DNA of 60,410 nt, from assembly GCA_016930695.1 (NCBI GenBank), contig JAFGGD010000007.1:1-60410 (forward strand). Reading direction: 5' to 3'. The notes beneath the pieces are model-generated. The model did no database searches, was not told the origin of the DNA, and saw only the letters and a list, made by a program, of their open reading frames with translations. Below, in pieces: positions 44,336 to 52,108 of the stretch. Each line of letters opens with the position of its first letter. Position 1 is the stretch's first letter. The position numbers and the translations under genes were made by a program. The stretch is from Candidatus Eisenbacteria bacterium. Lineage in GTDB: Bacteria; Orphanbacterota; Orphanbacteria; Orphanbacterales; Orphanbacteraceae.

Positions 44336-44668
44336 ATGGCATCCGAGCATGTGATGGAAGTGGCGGACAACGATTTTCAGGAGAAAGTGATCGGGTCGCC
44401 GGTCCTGGTGATCACGGATTTCTGGGCCGAATGGTGCGGCCCGTGCAAACGAATCGGCCCGATCCTGGAGGAAGTGGCCGACCAATACGGCGGCAAGCTG
44501 AAGATCGCCAAGATCAACGTGGACGTGAATCCCACCGTGGCGGCGAACTTCGGCATCCGGAGCATTCCCACCCTGCTTTTCTTCAAGGGGGGCGAGGTGG
44601 TGGATACGGTCATCGGCGCCGTGCCGAAAAAGGAGATCGTGGAAAAGGTCGAGAAGATCATCGGTTAG
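44336..44668 (+). CDS. trxA: Thioredoxin
   Basis: A 110-residue thioredoxin with W-C-G-P-C-K, D-F-W-A-E and the cis-Pro segment S-I-P-T-L. Reduces protein disulfides in the cytoplasm. ATG at 44336 was preferred because ggagga lies upstream; an ATG at 44318 would add six residues. It has its own promoter and terminator, so it is monocistronic. Confidence 0.95.
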   Translation: MASEHVMEVADNDFQEKVIGSPVLVITDFWAEWCGPCKRIGPILEEVADQYGGKLKIAKINVDVNPTVAANFGIRSIPTLLFFKGGEVVDTVIGAVPKKEIVEKVEKIIG

Positions 44669-44691
44669 GGAAAGGACCGTTGGAAACCACG

Positions 44692-44743
44692 GGGTCCGGT
44701 CGGGGCGCCTCCACGAGGGGCGCCGCCCGGCCGGGCCCTTTTT
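44692..44743 (+). terminator. Intrinsic terminator of trxA
   Basis: gggtccggtcggggcg (44692 on) pairs with cgcccggccgggccc ending near 44738, with G-T pairs, around an inner ggcgcc pair; TTTTT follows at 44739-44743. Confidence 0.8.
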
Positions 44744-44771
44744 CGCGCCGGCCCGGCGGGGAGTAGAGACC

Positions 44772-45302
44772 TTGAAACTCGAAGCGATTCCGATCGATCG
44801 TCTGCTGGTGCGCGCTCATTCCCTCTGGGCCGATCGTTGGCTGATACTCGCCGCCGGCGACCTCGCCGCCGGGGAGTACAACGCCATGACCGTCGCCTGG
44901 GGGAGCCTGGGCTGCATGTGGAATTTCCCCTTCGCGCAGGTGGTGGTTCGTCCCACACGGCACACCTACGGCTTCATGGAGCGTTTTCCCGGCTTCACGC
45001 TCTCCGTGCTCCCGGAGCCGCTCCGGGAGGCGGCGCGGATTCTGGGCACCCGGTCCGGCCGGGACGGGGACAAGATCGCCGCCGCTGGCCTGACGCCGGT
45101 TCCGTCGGAGCGCGTCGCCGCTCCCGCCTTCGCCGAGGCGGAACTCGTCCTCGAGTGCCGAACTCTCTATTCCCAGGATATGGATCCCGCACGTTTCCTG
45201 GACCCCTCCATAGAAGAGCGTTACCCCGAGAAGGACTACCACCGCGTCTATTTCGGCGAGATCGTCGCCGCGCGGGGGACGGCGACTTGGAACGCCCCGT
45301 AA
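44772..45302 (+). CDS. Flavin reductase-like (FMN-binding split barrel) protein
   Basis: A 176-residue protein of the flavin reductase family, with the N-terminal N-A-M-T-V-A-W-G-S-L-G segment that contacts FMN phosphate and V-V-V-R-P-T-R-H-T-Y. Members bind FMN and may reduce flavins or act as flavoredoxins. TTG start with GGGGAG 8 bp upstream. It sits between the trxA terminator and the uracil-DNA glycosylase gene; no obvious partner. Confidence 0.83.
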   Translation: MKLEAIPIDRLLVRAHSLWADRWLILAAGDLAAGEYNAMTVAWGSLGCMWNFPFAQVVVRPTRHTYGFMERFPGFTLSVLPEPLREAARILGTRSGRDGDKIAAAGLTPVPSERVAAPAFAEAELVLECRTLYSQDMDPARFLDPSIEERYPEKDYHRVYFGEIVAARGTATWNAP

Positions 45303-45342
45303 TTCGATTTATGGGTGAATTTCGCGCCCCTCCCGTTTTCCC

Positions 45343-45371
45343 TTGTGCGCCGCCGCCGCCGCCGCTATGCT
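45343..45371 (+). promoter_or_regulatory. Promoter of the uracil-DNA glycosylase gene
   Basis: TTGTGC at 45343-45348 and TATGCT at 45366-45371, spacer 17 bp, about 35 bp before the ATG. Confidence 0.55.
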
Positions 45372-45405
45372 CTTTATCCGGAAGAAGTGCGACGGAGGGA
45401 GCGGC

Positions 45406-45996
45406 ATGCGCGACATGATCGAGCTGCGCGGCGTGGTGGAAGCGTGCCGCCGTTGTCCCCTCGGCCGGACCCGGACCCAGCCCGTGTTCGGCGCCGGCGA
45501 CGAGAGCGCGGATGTGGTGCTGATCGGCGAGGCGCCCGGCCGCCGGGAAGACGAGAGCGGCGTTCCCTTCGTCGGACAAGCGGGGAAGCTGCTGGACAAG
45601 GCGCTGGAGGCGGTCGGCCTCCGGCGGGAAGAGATATACATCGCCAACGTCCTCAAATGCCGGCCGCCGGAGAACCGGAATCCCAAGCGGGAGGAGATCG
45701 AGGCGTGCCGCCCCTTCCTGGAGGAGCAGCTCGCGCTCATCCGTCCCCGGGTTCTGGTGCCGATGGGCAATTTCGCGCTCAACCTCTTTACGCGGAAACG
45801 GGTGAGCATCAGCAAGGCGCACGGCCAGCGATTCTCCTGGAGCGACCGGACGGTGATCCCGATCTACCACCCCGCCGCGGTGCTCTACAACCGTTCCCTC
45901 GAGACGGTTCTGGCGGAGGATTTTCGCCGCATCGTCGCTTTTCTCGCGAGCGGCGACGAGGCGGAGGCCGAGCCGGAACAGATGACGCTCTTCTGA
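45406..45996 (+). CDS. Family 4 uracil-DNA glycosylase
   Basis: Removes uracil from DNA; the Fe-S family 4 enzyme type. The 196-residue product has G-E-A-P-G (family motif), G-x-P-F-V-G-Q-A-G-K-L-L, H-P-A-A-V-L at the C-terminal motif, and four cysteines at 14, 17, 85 and 101 that fit a 4Fe-4S cluster. ATG chosen at 45406 where GGAGGGA lies upstream; the frame opens 21 codons earlier in an Ala-rich stretch. Two bases separate it from pilD. Confidence 0.93.
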   Translation: MRDMIELRGVVEACRRCPLGRTRTQPVFGAGDESADVVLIGEAPGRREDESGVPFVGQAGKLLDKALEAVGLRREEIYIANVLKCRPPENRNPKREEIEACRPFLEEQLALIRPRVLVPMGNFALNLFTRKRVSISKAHGQRFSWSDRTVIPIYHPAAVLYNRSLETVLAEDFRRIVAFLASGDEAEAEPEQMTLF

Positions 45997-45997
45997 G

Positions 45998-46774
45998 ATG
46001 CAAACGATCCTTCTCCCCTTTCTCTTTCTCGCCGGGCTCTCGGTGGGCAGCTTTCTGAACGTTTGCATTTATCGGCTCCCGCGGGGACGTTCGGTGGCGC
46101 GTCCCCCCTCGGCCTGTCCCGCCTGCGGCGCGCCGGTTCGCCGGCGCCACAACGTACCGGTGCTCGGATGGCTCGTTCTGCGCGGTCGCTGCCGGGATTG
46201 CGGCGCCCCCATCTCGGTCCGCTACCCTTTGATCGAACTGGCCGGGGGCTTCCTCTTCCTCTGGATCGCCCTCTCCTTCCCGCAGGACTGGACGCTCCTC
46301 TTTCCGCTCTATTACGGCTGCGTGTTGCTCGTGGTGGTCTTCACCGACCTGGACCTGCAGCTCATCCCGGACTCGCTCACCCTGCCGGCGATCCCGATCG
46401 GTTTTCTCTATCACGGCTGGATCGAGGGGGCATGGGTCGACGCGGCGCTCGGTTTTCTGGTCGGCGGCGGGAGTCTCTGGTTGATCGGGGAGGTCTACCT
46501 GCGCGCCCGCGGCCGCGAGGGGATGGGGGGAGGGGACGTGAAACTCGCCGCCATGATGGGCGCTTTCCTCGGCTGGCAATCGATCTTGCTGGTCCTCTTT
46601 CTCTCCTCGTTCGCCGGCGGCCTCTTCGGGATCGCGCTGATCGCCTTCGCGCGGAAGGGAGGAGGGGCGAAGATCCCCTTCGGCGTCTTCCTCGCGCCGG
46701 TCGGTTTCCTCGCCCTGCTCTACGGAAACGCCTGGATCGATTGGTACCTGCGATTCGCCGGTCTCAGCGGCTGA
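45998..46774 (+). CDS. pilD: Prepilin peptidase / N-methyltransferase
   Basis: A 258-residue polytopic aspartic protease that cleaves and methylates type IV pilin-like proteins. The N-terminal loop has paired C-P-A-C and C-R-D-C (zinc-binding), and the catalytic aspartates are in F-T-D-L-D-L-Q-L-I-P-D and G-G-G-D-V-K-L. About seven hydrophobic helices. No pilin or assembly ATPase is nearby, so its clients are encoded elsewhere. It converges with rlmE, with the two stops overlapping by 11 bp. Confidence 0.94.
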   Translation: MQTILLPFLFLAGLSVGSFLNVCIYRLPRGRSVARPPSACPACGAPVRRRHNVPVLGWLVLRGRCRDCGAPISVRYPLIELAGGFLFLWIALSFPQDWTLLFPLYYGCVLLVVVFTDLDLQLIPDSLTLPAIPIGFLYHGWIEGAWVDAALGFLVGGGSLWLIGEVYLRARGREGMGGGDVKLAAMMGAFLGWQSILLVLFLSSFAGGLFGIALIAFARKGGGAKIPFGVFLAPVGFLALLYGNAWIDWYLRFAGLSG

Positions 46775-47392
46775 CCGGATCCTTCGAACCGTCCACCCCT
46801 CCGCTCTCCTTGAGTCCGGTGCCGACGAGGAAGAGCTCCACGCTCCCTCCTCGGGATCCCTTCGGCTTTTCGACGGCGAGCCTCTCGAAGAGGGGGCGCG
46901 CCTCCTTTTTCAGGGCGGCCAGATCCTCCCCCTGGAAGACCTTGCAGACCCAGGCGCCGCCGGGGGCGACCACCGCGCGGGCGAGTTCGAGTGTGCGACG
47001 CGCCAGCTCGACGGAGCGCGCGCTGTCGGCGAAGACGACGCCGGTCGTATTGGGCGCCGCGTCGGAGAGGAGAATGTCGAAACGGGGGGCGAAGGAGAGA
47101 AGGTCGGCCGGCTCGAGGCGGAAGATGTCCGCGCGGAGCACCCGGACCGTGTCCGGGAGAGAGATCCGGATCTCGGAGAGGTCGACGCCGACCACGAGTC
47201 CTTGGGGGCCGACCCGTTCAGCGATGTACTGGAGCCACGAGCCGGGGGCGGAGCCCAGGTCGACCACGCGGGCTCCCCGGCGGATCAGGTGATGGCGGCG
47301 ATCGATTTCTCGGAGCTTATAGAGAGAGCGGGCGGCGTACCCCTCCGTCTTCGCCTGCTTAAAAAAAAATCGCGCGGACGAAAGCGGCTCAC
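46764..47392 (-). CDS. rlmE: 23S rRNA (uridine-2552-2'-O)-methyltransferase RlmE, split by a T9 run (frameshift)
   Basis: RlmE/FtsJ methylates U2552 of 23S rRNA late in 50S assembly. From the GTG at 47392 the frame reads M-S-R-F-R-P-R-D-F-F and then enters nine Ts (minus strand, 47369-47361); in-frame translation stops at 47287-47285. Only after a -1 shift (D-F-F-F-K-Q-A-K-T-E-G-Y) does the rest follow, with A-A-R-S-L-Y-K-L, V-V-D-L-G-S-A-P-G-S-W and the catalytic K-V-F-Q-G segment. The corrected protein is about 209 residues, the family size. GTGA overlaps the upstream EIIA stop and GGAGA lies 7 bp before it. Without the shift only a part beginning at about 47267 remains. Confidence 0.85.
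47361..47369 (-). other. T9 homopolymer requiring -1 shift in rlmE
   Basis: On the minus strand the run reads GA-TTTTTTTTT-AAG. In frame it offers the slippery heptamer T-TTT-TTA followed by AGC. Re-reading one T restores the RlmE frame exactly. Ten Ts (or seven) would be needed for an unbroken gene. It may be a programmed ribosomal or transcriptional slip site, a true mutation, or an assembly error. Confidence 0.8.
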
Positions 47393-47850
47393 TCGGCGGT
47401 CTCCGTGAGGATGCGTTCCACCTCGGCGGTATCCTTCGCCTCGAGTAGGGCGTGCTGAATCTCCTCTCTCTTGAGGAGACGGGCCATGGTGGCCAGCGCC
47501 TGGACGTGGGTGGTGGTGGCGTTTCGGGGGGAAACGAGAAGAAAGATGAAACGGCTCGGTTTTCCGTCCAATGCGCCGAAATCGATCCCCTCCCGCGCCA
47601 GCGCGAAGGCGGCGGCCAGCGTATCGGTCCCCTCGGTCCGGCAGTGCGGCACCGCCACCCCTTGCTCCAGCCCGGTCCCTTTCTCCTTCTCCCGATCGAT
47701 TACGTCGGCGAGCGCCTTTTTGGGGTTCTTCACCCGGTCGGCTTTGGAGAGAAGCCCCACCAGATCCCGCAGGAGATCGGTCTTCTTCCTCGACTTGGAG
47801 AGTATGAGAATCGACCTCCGGTCCAGGAGGTCACCCATTGAAAGCATCAT
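47389..47850 (-). CDS. PTS EIIA type-2 domain protein (second copy)
   Basis: A 153-residue EIIA-2 protein. The phosphohistidine is in A-V-P-H-C-R; the preceding G-T-G-L-E-Q-G and the D-F-G-A-L-D-G segment match the family. A cysteine replaces the usual residue just after the His. It is clearly diverged from the copy at 6105-6566. Two successive ATGs (47850, 47847) follow AAGGA; either could start. The stop overlaps the rlmE GTG, so EIIA and rlmE are coupled. No EI, HPr or sugar permease is in the window. Confidence 0.87.
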   Translation of the reverse strand: MMLSMGDLLDRRSILILSKSRKKTDLLRDLVGLLSKADRVKNPKKALADVIDREKEKGTGLEQGVAVPHCRTEGTDTLAAAFALAREGIDFGALDGKPSRFIFLLVSPRNATTTHVQALATMARLLKREEIQHALLEAKDTAEVERILTETAE

Positions 47851-47869
47851 GTCCTTCGTCTGCTCGATC

Positions 47870-47898
47870 TTGTTCGTTTGCAACGGTCTTGGTAAAAT
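47870..47898 (+). promoter_or_regulatory. Promoter of the membrane spermidine-synthase-like gene
   Basis: TTGTTC at 47870-47875 and TAAAAT at 47893-47898, spacer 17 bp. It lies 72 bp before the ATG at 47970 and immediately next to the divergent EIIA start. Confidence 0.55.
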
Positions 47899-47969
47899 GA
47901 CCCGTCGAGACCCATGAAGTGTACGACCATGGGGTCTCCCTGACAAGGCCGATCTGGGGAGAGGGAACG

Positions 47970-50900
47970 ATGAACGGTGATGTGAAAAAGAGCGAAGGGA
48001 GGAGCGCCCTGCTCCAGATCCCGCCCTTTTTCGGTGGGGCGGCGTGGGCGTTTCTCCTTCTGGGCGGGCTCCGGGCGATCCGTTCCTTGATGGGCTCGGC
48101 CGGCGCGGACCCTGCGCGGGAAACTGTTTTGGCCGGGCTTTTAGCCGGTATCGCCGTGGGGGGACTCGCCGGCGACGCCGGGTTTCTGCGTCGGGGGCGC
48201 TCTCTCCGGGCGGCGGTTCGTCTCGTCCCCGCCGGAATCGCCCTCCTGCTGCCGTTGCTTCCACGGGCGTCCGCGGCGATTCCCGCCGAGGTCTTCGCGC
48301 CGATCCTCTCCGCCCTCGCCGGCCTCTGTCTGGGCGCGGCGGCGGCGGACCTGATCGCCGACCCGGAGAGGGGGAGAACCGGCCTCGCCGTTTCCCTGGC
48401 CGGCGCCTCGGCGGCCTCCTTTCTCGGTGGTTGGATCCTCTTCCCGTCCGCGGGCCTCGGCGGAATCGTCCTCTTCTCTTTCGCCCTCTTCTTGATCGCC
48501 GGCGGCGCGCTGATTCTCCCCGGACCGGGGAGTGCGGGGGTGGAGGCGGTGGGCGACGAAGAGCGGGAGGAGAGAGGCTTCGCATCGACGCTCGCCCTCC
48601 TGCCCGTCGGCGCGGCCGCGGCGATGGCGATGATCGCCTGGGTCCGGATCGGCGATCTGGTGCTCGGCTCCACCGAGAGGAATCTCGCTCTCCTCATCGC
48701 TGTGATTCTGCTCGGTTCGGGTGTGGGCATCGTTTCGAGCGTTTTCTCAAGTCGAATGCGAATTGATTTCTGGACAGGCGGTTGCGCCGTTCTTTTTGCG
48801 TCGTTTCTGATGTTTGTTCTTTTCCTGGTCCCGCACATGCCTTTCTGGTACGCCCGTTCGATCGGGGGCGGATTCCTCTCCCCGGGAGGGGTGTTTTCCA
48901 TCGCGGCTCTCCTGGCGGCCCTCATCGTTCTGCCGGGGGCGATCCCCCTCGGAGCGGCGGGAGGCGCGCTCCTCTTCCGGCACCGAAGGGTCGCCTCCTC
49001 TTCGGGGATCGGACGGCGCGGAGTCGCCCTCACCGCCGGCGCGGCGCTCGGAGCGTTCGTCGGTCCGCGACTCCTTCCCTCCATCGGCGTTCGGGGGATG
49101 GTCTCCGGAGCGGGGATGGTTCTTCTCCTCCTCGCGGCGCTTCTTCTCCTTTTCTCGCGCAGGCGCCCCCTCTCCATGAGGTTGCTCGGGATCGTCCCTC
49201 TCGTCCTTCTTCTGCTCTTCGTCCTTTTCAACCCACCGCGATGGAAGCCCGCCCTCGCCTCGGCGGGGATGTTCCGGCTCGCCTCCCTCCAGAAGGGGAA
49301 CGACTGGGACGCCTATCGGCTGGAGCACAACCAACTCCCCTCGCTTTATGGGGACGGCTCCAGCGCGAGCGTGATGGTGGTCGGCGCGCCCGGCTCCCGG
49401 GTGGTCCGCCGGGACGGTTGGATCGATGGATCGGACGGCGGGCTCAAGTCGATCGACATCCTTCTCGCGCGTCTCCCCTTTCTTTTCCGGCCCGATGCGG
49501 AGAGCGCGCTCGTCCTCGGCGCCGGAACGGGCGTCACCTCGGGAATGCTCTTCCGGGCCGGAGCGGAGCGAGTTCTCCTCGTCGATCCGGAACCGTTCGC
49601 GTTCCGGGCGATCCGCCATTTCGGGCGCATCAACGGGGAGCCGTGGAAGGAGGAGGGTTTCCAAACGCGCGCGGCGGATCCGCGCCGGCACCTGCTCCAC
49701 GGGGAACCGGTCGACGTGATCGTCTGCGCCGACGCCCCGGTCGCCGACCGCAAGAGGGCGCACCTGCGGACGGAGGAGTTCTTCCGCCTCGCCGCGTCCC
49801 GGCTGAAGGAGGGGGGGGTGGCGGTTTGTCCTTTGCCGCTTTCCGGTCTCCGGGAGGATCACCTTCGCTCCCTTCTCCTCTCTTTCCGCGCCTCCTTTCC
49901 CGAGGTGCTCGGTTTCCGGGCGGGAGACCAGCAGCGCCTGATCCTGTTGGGAAGCGATCGTCCTCTCACACTCCGCGCCTCCGAAGCGCTCGAGCGTTGG
50001 GAGGAGAACGCTCTGCGCGCCGATTTCGGCGAAGCACGCATCCGGGATCTGGAGGGCCTGGCGGCCGCCGTCCGACTCGACGGGGAAACGATCGATCGAT
50101 ACGCCGACGGAGCCGTTCCGAACCGGGACGCCGGCGGGTTCGTCGAGTACGGAGCGGAGTGGTGGCTTCGTGACTTGGAAGGGGGGAGCATGGACGCGAT
50201 CCTCCGCGGTCGGGGATACGACGTGGAACGCTTCCTCGATTTCGAGGGATTGCCGCCGGCGGCGGCGGCGGAACTCCACCTTCGTATCGCGCGCGCCTTC
50301 CGTCGCGACGGGTATGGACCGGGGGGGCTGCGGCACGCCGAGAAGAGCTGGCGTCTCGGGGAGACGCCGGTCGCCGCCGGTATGTACGCCTTCTTCCTGC
50401 GGACCGAGGAGAACGATCTCGACTCGGCGATCGCCGTGACCCGAAGCGGTCTCGCCCTCGATCCGGGGAACGCGCCGCTCATACGCCAGCTGGCCGACGA
50501 TCTTTTCTCCTCCCATCGATTCGAAGAGTGCGAAGCATTTCTCACCGGGATCATTCGGGGCGGTTTCCGCCAGGCATGGATCTATCTGATCCGCGGCAAG
50601 GCTCGTCTCGCCCAGGGCCGCCACGAGGCGGGGCTCGAGGACATGTTGGAGGCGAAGGAGATCGACCGCCTACAGGATCAGACGGGGACCATCAACTTCT
50701 TCATCGGGATGGCCCTTAAGAATCTGGGCCGCCTGGAGGAGTCCCAAAACTATTTGGAGAGGACGATCCGCAAGAACTCCCGCCACAGGATGGCGCGCTA
50801 CGAATACGGCGAAAACAAAATGCTCATGGGCGAGATCGACCGGGAGGAGTTCGAGAGGGAGTATCTGATCCCCAACAACCGGGCGCGGGCCGAATCGCTT

Positions 50901-51212
50901 TTCGTCAAGAGCGAGAAAGATTTCTACGAGCCGCGTCACGCCGAGGAGGTGGAGAAGGGGCTGATCACGGTCCTCAACTCCACGCCGAATCACTTCGGCG
51001 CCTATTTCCGGCTCGCCGAGTACTACGCGCGCCGCGGTGAGACGGAGCGGGAGAAGCGGGTGATCGAGAGGGCTCTCGTCCAGTTCGCGCGCCGCCCGGA
51101 GATCCTCGCGCTGACGGAGGAGTATCTGCGGCGGACCGGCGGCGGGGAGAAGGTGCGCGCCTACGGGGACCTCCTGCGCGGAGAAGGGTCCGGGGCCGCG
51201 GAGGATCCGTAG
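47970..51212 (+). CDS. Membrane protein fused to spermidine-synthase-like and TPR domains
   Basis: A 1080-residue protein in three parts. Residues about 15-430 form roughly 12 hydrophobic helices. The middle, residues about 440-660, is a spermine/spermidine-synthase-like Rossmann domain with L-V-L-G-A-G-T-G-V-T-S-G and V-D-P-E-P-F; the typical G-G-G-D-G is altered to G-A-G-T-G and the usual catalytic Asp pair is not obvious. Residues about 760-1070 carry TPR-like repeats. ATG at 47970 with GAGGG upstream. The 3' end overlaps the convergent deacetylase gene by 52 bp. Membrane-fused SpeE-like proteins are known; the activity and the role of the TPRs are unclear. Confidence 0.8.
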   Translation: MNGDVKKSEGRSALLQIPPFFGGAAWAFLLLGGLRAIRSLMGSAGADPARETVLAGLLAGIAVGGLAGDAGFLRRGRSLRAAVRLVPAGIALLLPLLPRASAAIPAEVFAPILSALAGLCLGAAAADLIADPERGRTGLAVSLAGASAASFLGGWILFPSAGLGGIVLFSFALFLIAGGALILPGPGSAGVEAVGDEEREERGFASTLALLPVGAAAAMAMIAWVRIGDLVLGSTERNLALLIAVILLGSGVGIVSSVFSSRMRIDFWTGGCAVLFASFLMFVLFLVPHMPFWYARSIGGGFLSPGGVFSIAALLAALIVLPGAIPLGAAGGALLFRHRRVASSSGIGRRGVALTAGAALGAFVGPRLLPSIGVRGMVSGAGMVLLLLAALLLLFSRRRPLSMRLLGIVPLVLLLLFVLFNPPRWKPALASAGMFRLASLQKGNDWDAYRLEHNQLPSLYGDGSSASVMVVGAPGSRVVRRDGWIDGSDGGLKSIDILLARLPFLFRPDAESALVLGAGTGVTSGMLFRAGAERVLLVDPEPFAFRAIRHFGRINGEPWKEEGFQTRAADPRRHLLHGEPVDVIVCADAPVADRKRAHLRTEEFFRLAASRLKEGGVAVCPLPLSGLREDHLRSLLLSFRASFPEVLGFRAGDQQRLILLGSDRPLTLRASEALERWEENALRADFGEARIRDLEGLAAAVRLDGETIDRYADGAVPNRDAGGFVEYGAEWWLRDLEGGSMDAILRGRGYDVERFLDFEGLPPAAAAELHLRIARAFRRDGYGPGGLRHAEKSWRLGETPVAAGMYAFFLRTEENDLDSAIAVTRSGLALDPGNAPLIRQLADDLFSSHRFEECEAFLTGIIRGGFRQAWIYLIRGKARLAQGRHEAGLEDMLEAKEIDRLQDQTGTINFFIGMALKNLGRLEESQNYLERTIRKNSRHRMARYEYGENKMLMGEIDREEFEREYLIPNNRARAESLFVKSEKDFYEPRHAEEVEKGLITVLNSTPNHFGAYFRLAEYYARRGETEREKRVIERALVQFARRPEILALTEEYLRRTGGGEKVRAYGDLLRGEGSGAAEDP

Positions 51213-51997
51213 GGGAAGAGGCTCTCCGCGCAAGGCCGGTTCTCATCATCCTCCGGATCGAGGACGGAGAATCGGGAGGGGAGAGGCCCGGCCGAGGGTT
51301 CGCCTCTTTCGAAAACGAGACGGAAGAGTTCTTCCCGGGTCGCCTCCCGGTAGTCCTCGAACGCGCGGCGGAGCTGCCTGTAAAAAGCGGTCTGCGTTCT
51401 GTGCCTCCGGATCGCCTCGATTTTTCTATCCATCGCCTCGTCGGAGACGCGGATCACCGCCTCGCGCTCATGGTCGCGAATCGGGAGGATCGGTTTTTTC
51501 CGGTGGAGAGAGAGGCGGGCCGCCGCCGTGGCGGAGATCCCGTACTCATAGATCCGTGCGGGTCCCTCCGCCCCCGCGCGAAGATAGGCGATCCGTGTGA
51601 AAAGGGTCACCGCGCGGTGGTCCGCGTGTCCGGAGATCCCCTTTTCGTCAAAAGTTATAAGGACTTGCGGGCGTGTTCTCATGATTTCGTCGAGCACTTC
51701 CCGCGCTCCGGCCTCCCTGCCGATTCCCTCCACCGCCCCGTCCGGCGCCCCGACGATCCTGTGTCCCGCGACGCCGAGGGCGCGGCAAGCCGCGGCGAGT
51801 TCCTCTTCCCGGCGGCACGCCAGCTCCTCCCGAGTGAAGCGGCGACTGCTCCCGAGAGAGCCCGCTTCTCCGCGCGTGAAGGTGAGGATATGGACCGGAT
51901 ACCCTTCGAGGGCGTAACGCGCCAGAGTTCCTCCCGGACCGTAGCACTCGTCGTCCGGGTGGGCGAACACACCGAGAATCGCGGGTTTGTTATTCAT
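51161..51997 (-). CDS. PIG-L (LmbE-like) N-deacetylase
   Basis: A 278-residue zinc-dependent deacetylase with A-H-P-D-D-E near the N-terminus (His, Asp, Asp of the metal site) and G-H-A-D-H at about residue 128 supplying the third ligand. Known members act on GlcNAc-containing small molecules or glycolipids, including bacillithiol and mycothiol precursors. ATG at 51997 with AAGGTGA upstream; the open frame extends further but is antisense to the HD gene. The C-terminal 40 residues are low complexity, antisense to the 3' end of the convergent gene. Confidence 0.9.
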   Translation of the reverse strand: MNNKPAILGVFAHPDDECYGPGGTLARYALEGYPVHILTFTRGEAGSLGSSRRFTREELACRREEELAAACRALGVAGHRIVGAPDGAVEGIGREAGAREVLDEIMRTRPQVLITFDEKGISGHADHRAVTLFTRIAYLRAGAEGPARIYEYGISATAAARLSLHRKKPILPIRDHEREAVIRVSDEAMDRKIEAIRRHRTQTAFYRQLRRAFEDYREATREELFRLVFERGEPSAGPLPSRFSVLDPEDDENRPCAESLFPYGSSAAPDPSPRRRSP

Positions 51998-52014
51998 CAC
52001 TTCACCTTCTTTCG

Positions 52015-52043
52015 AGCATAAAAAAAAGCTCCTCTTGCGGCAA
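52015..52043 (-). promoter_or_regulatory. Promoter of the PIG-L deacetylase gene
   Basis: On the minus strand, TTGCCG (52043-52038) and TATGCT (52020-52015) are 17 bp apart, 18 bp from the ATG at 51997. It is divergent from the promoter at 52062. Confidence 0.65.
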
Positions 52044-52061
52044 GTGCGTCGGGGGGACTCC

Positions 52062-52090
52062 TTGACCGCTGTGGGGGGGCCTTCTATACT
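52062..52090 (+). promoter_or_regulatory. Promoter of the HD-domain gene
   Basis: TTGACC at 52062-52067 and TATACT at 52085-52090, spacer 17 bp, 19 bp before the ATG. Confidence 0.75.
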
Positions 52091-52108
52091 GCGGAAGCGA
52101 GGAGAATG

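Noticed and set aside
47202-47408. 68-residue plus-strand frame across the T9 run
   Set aside because: It is antisense to rlmE and has no ribosome site.
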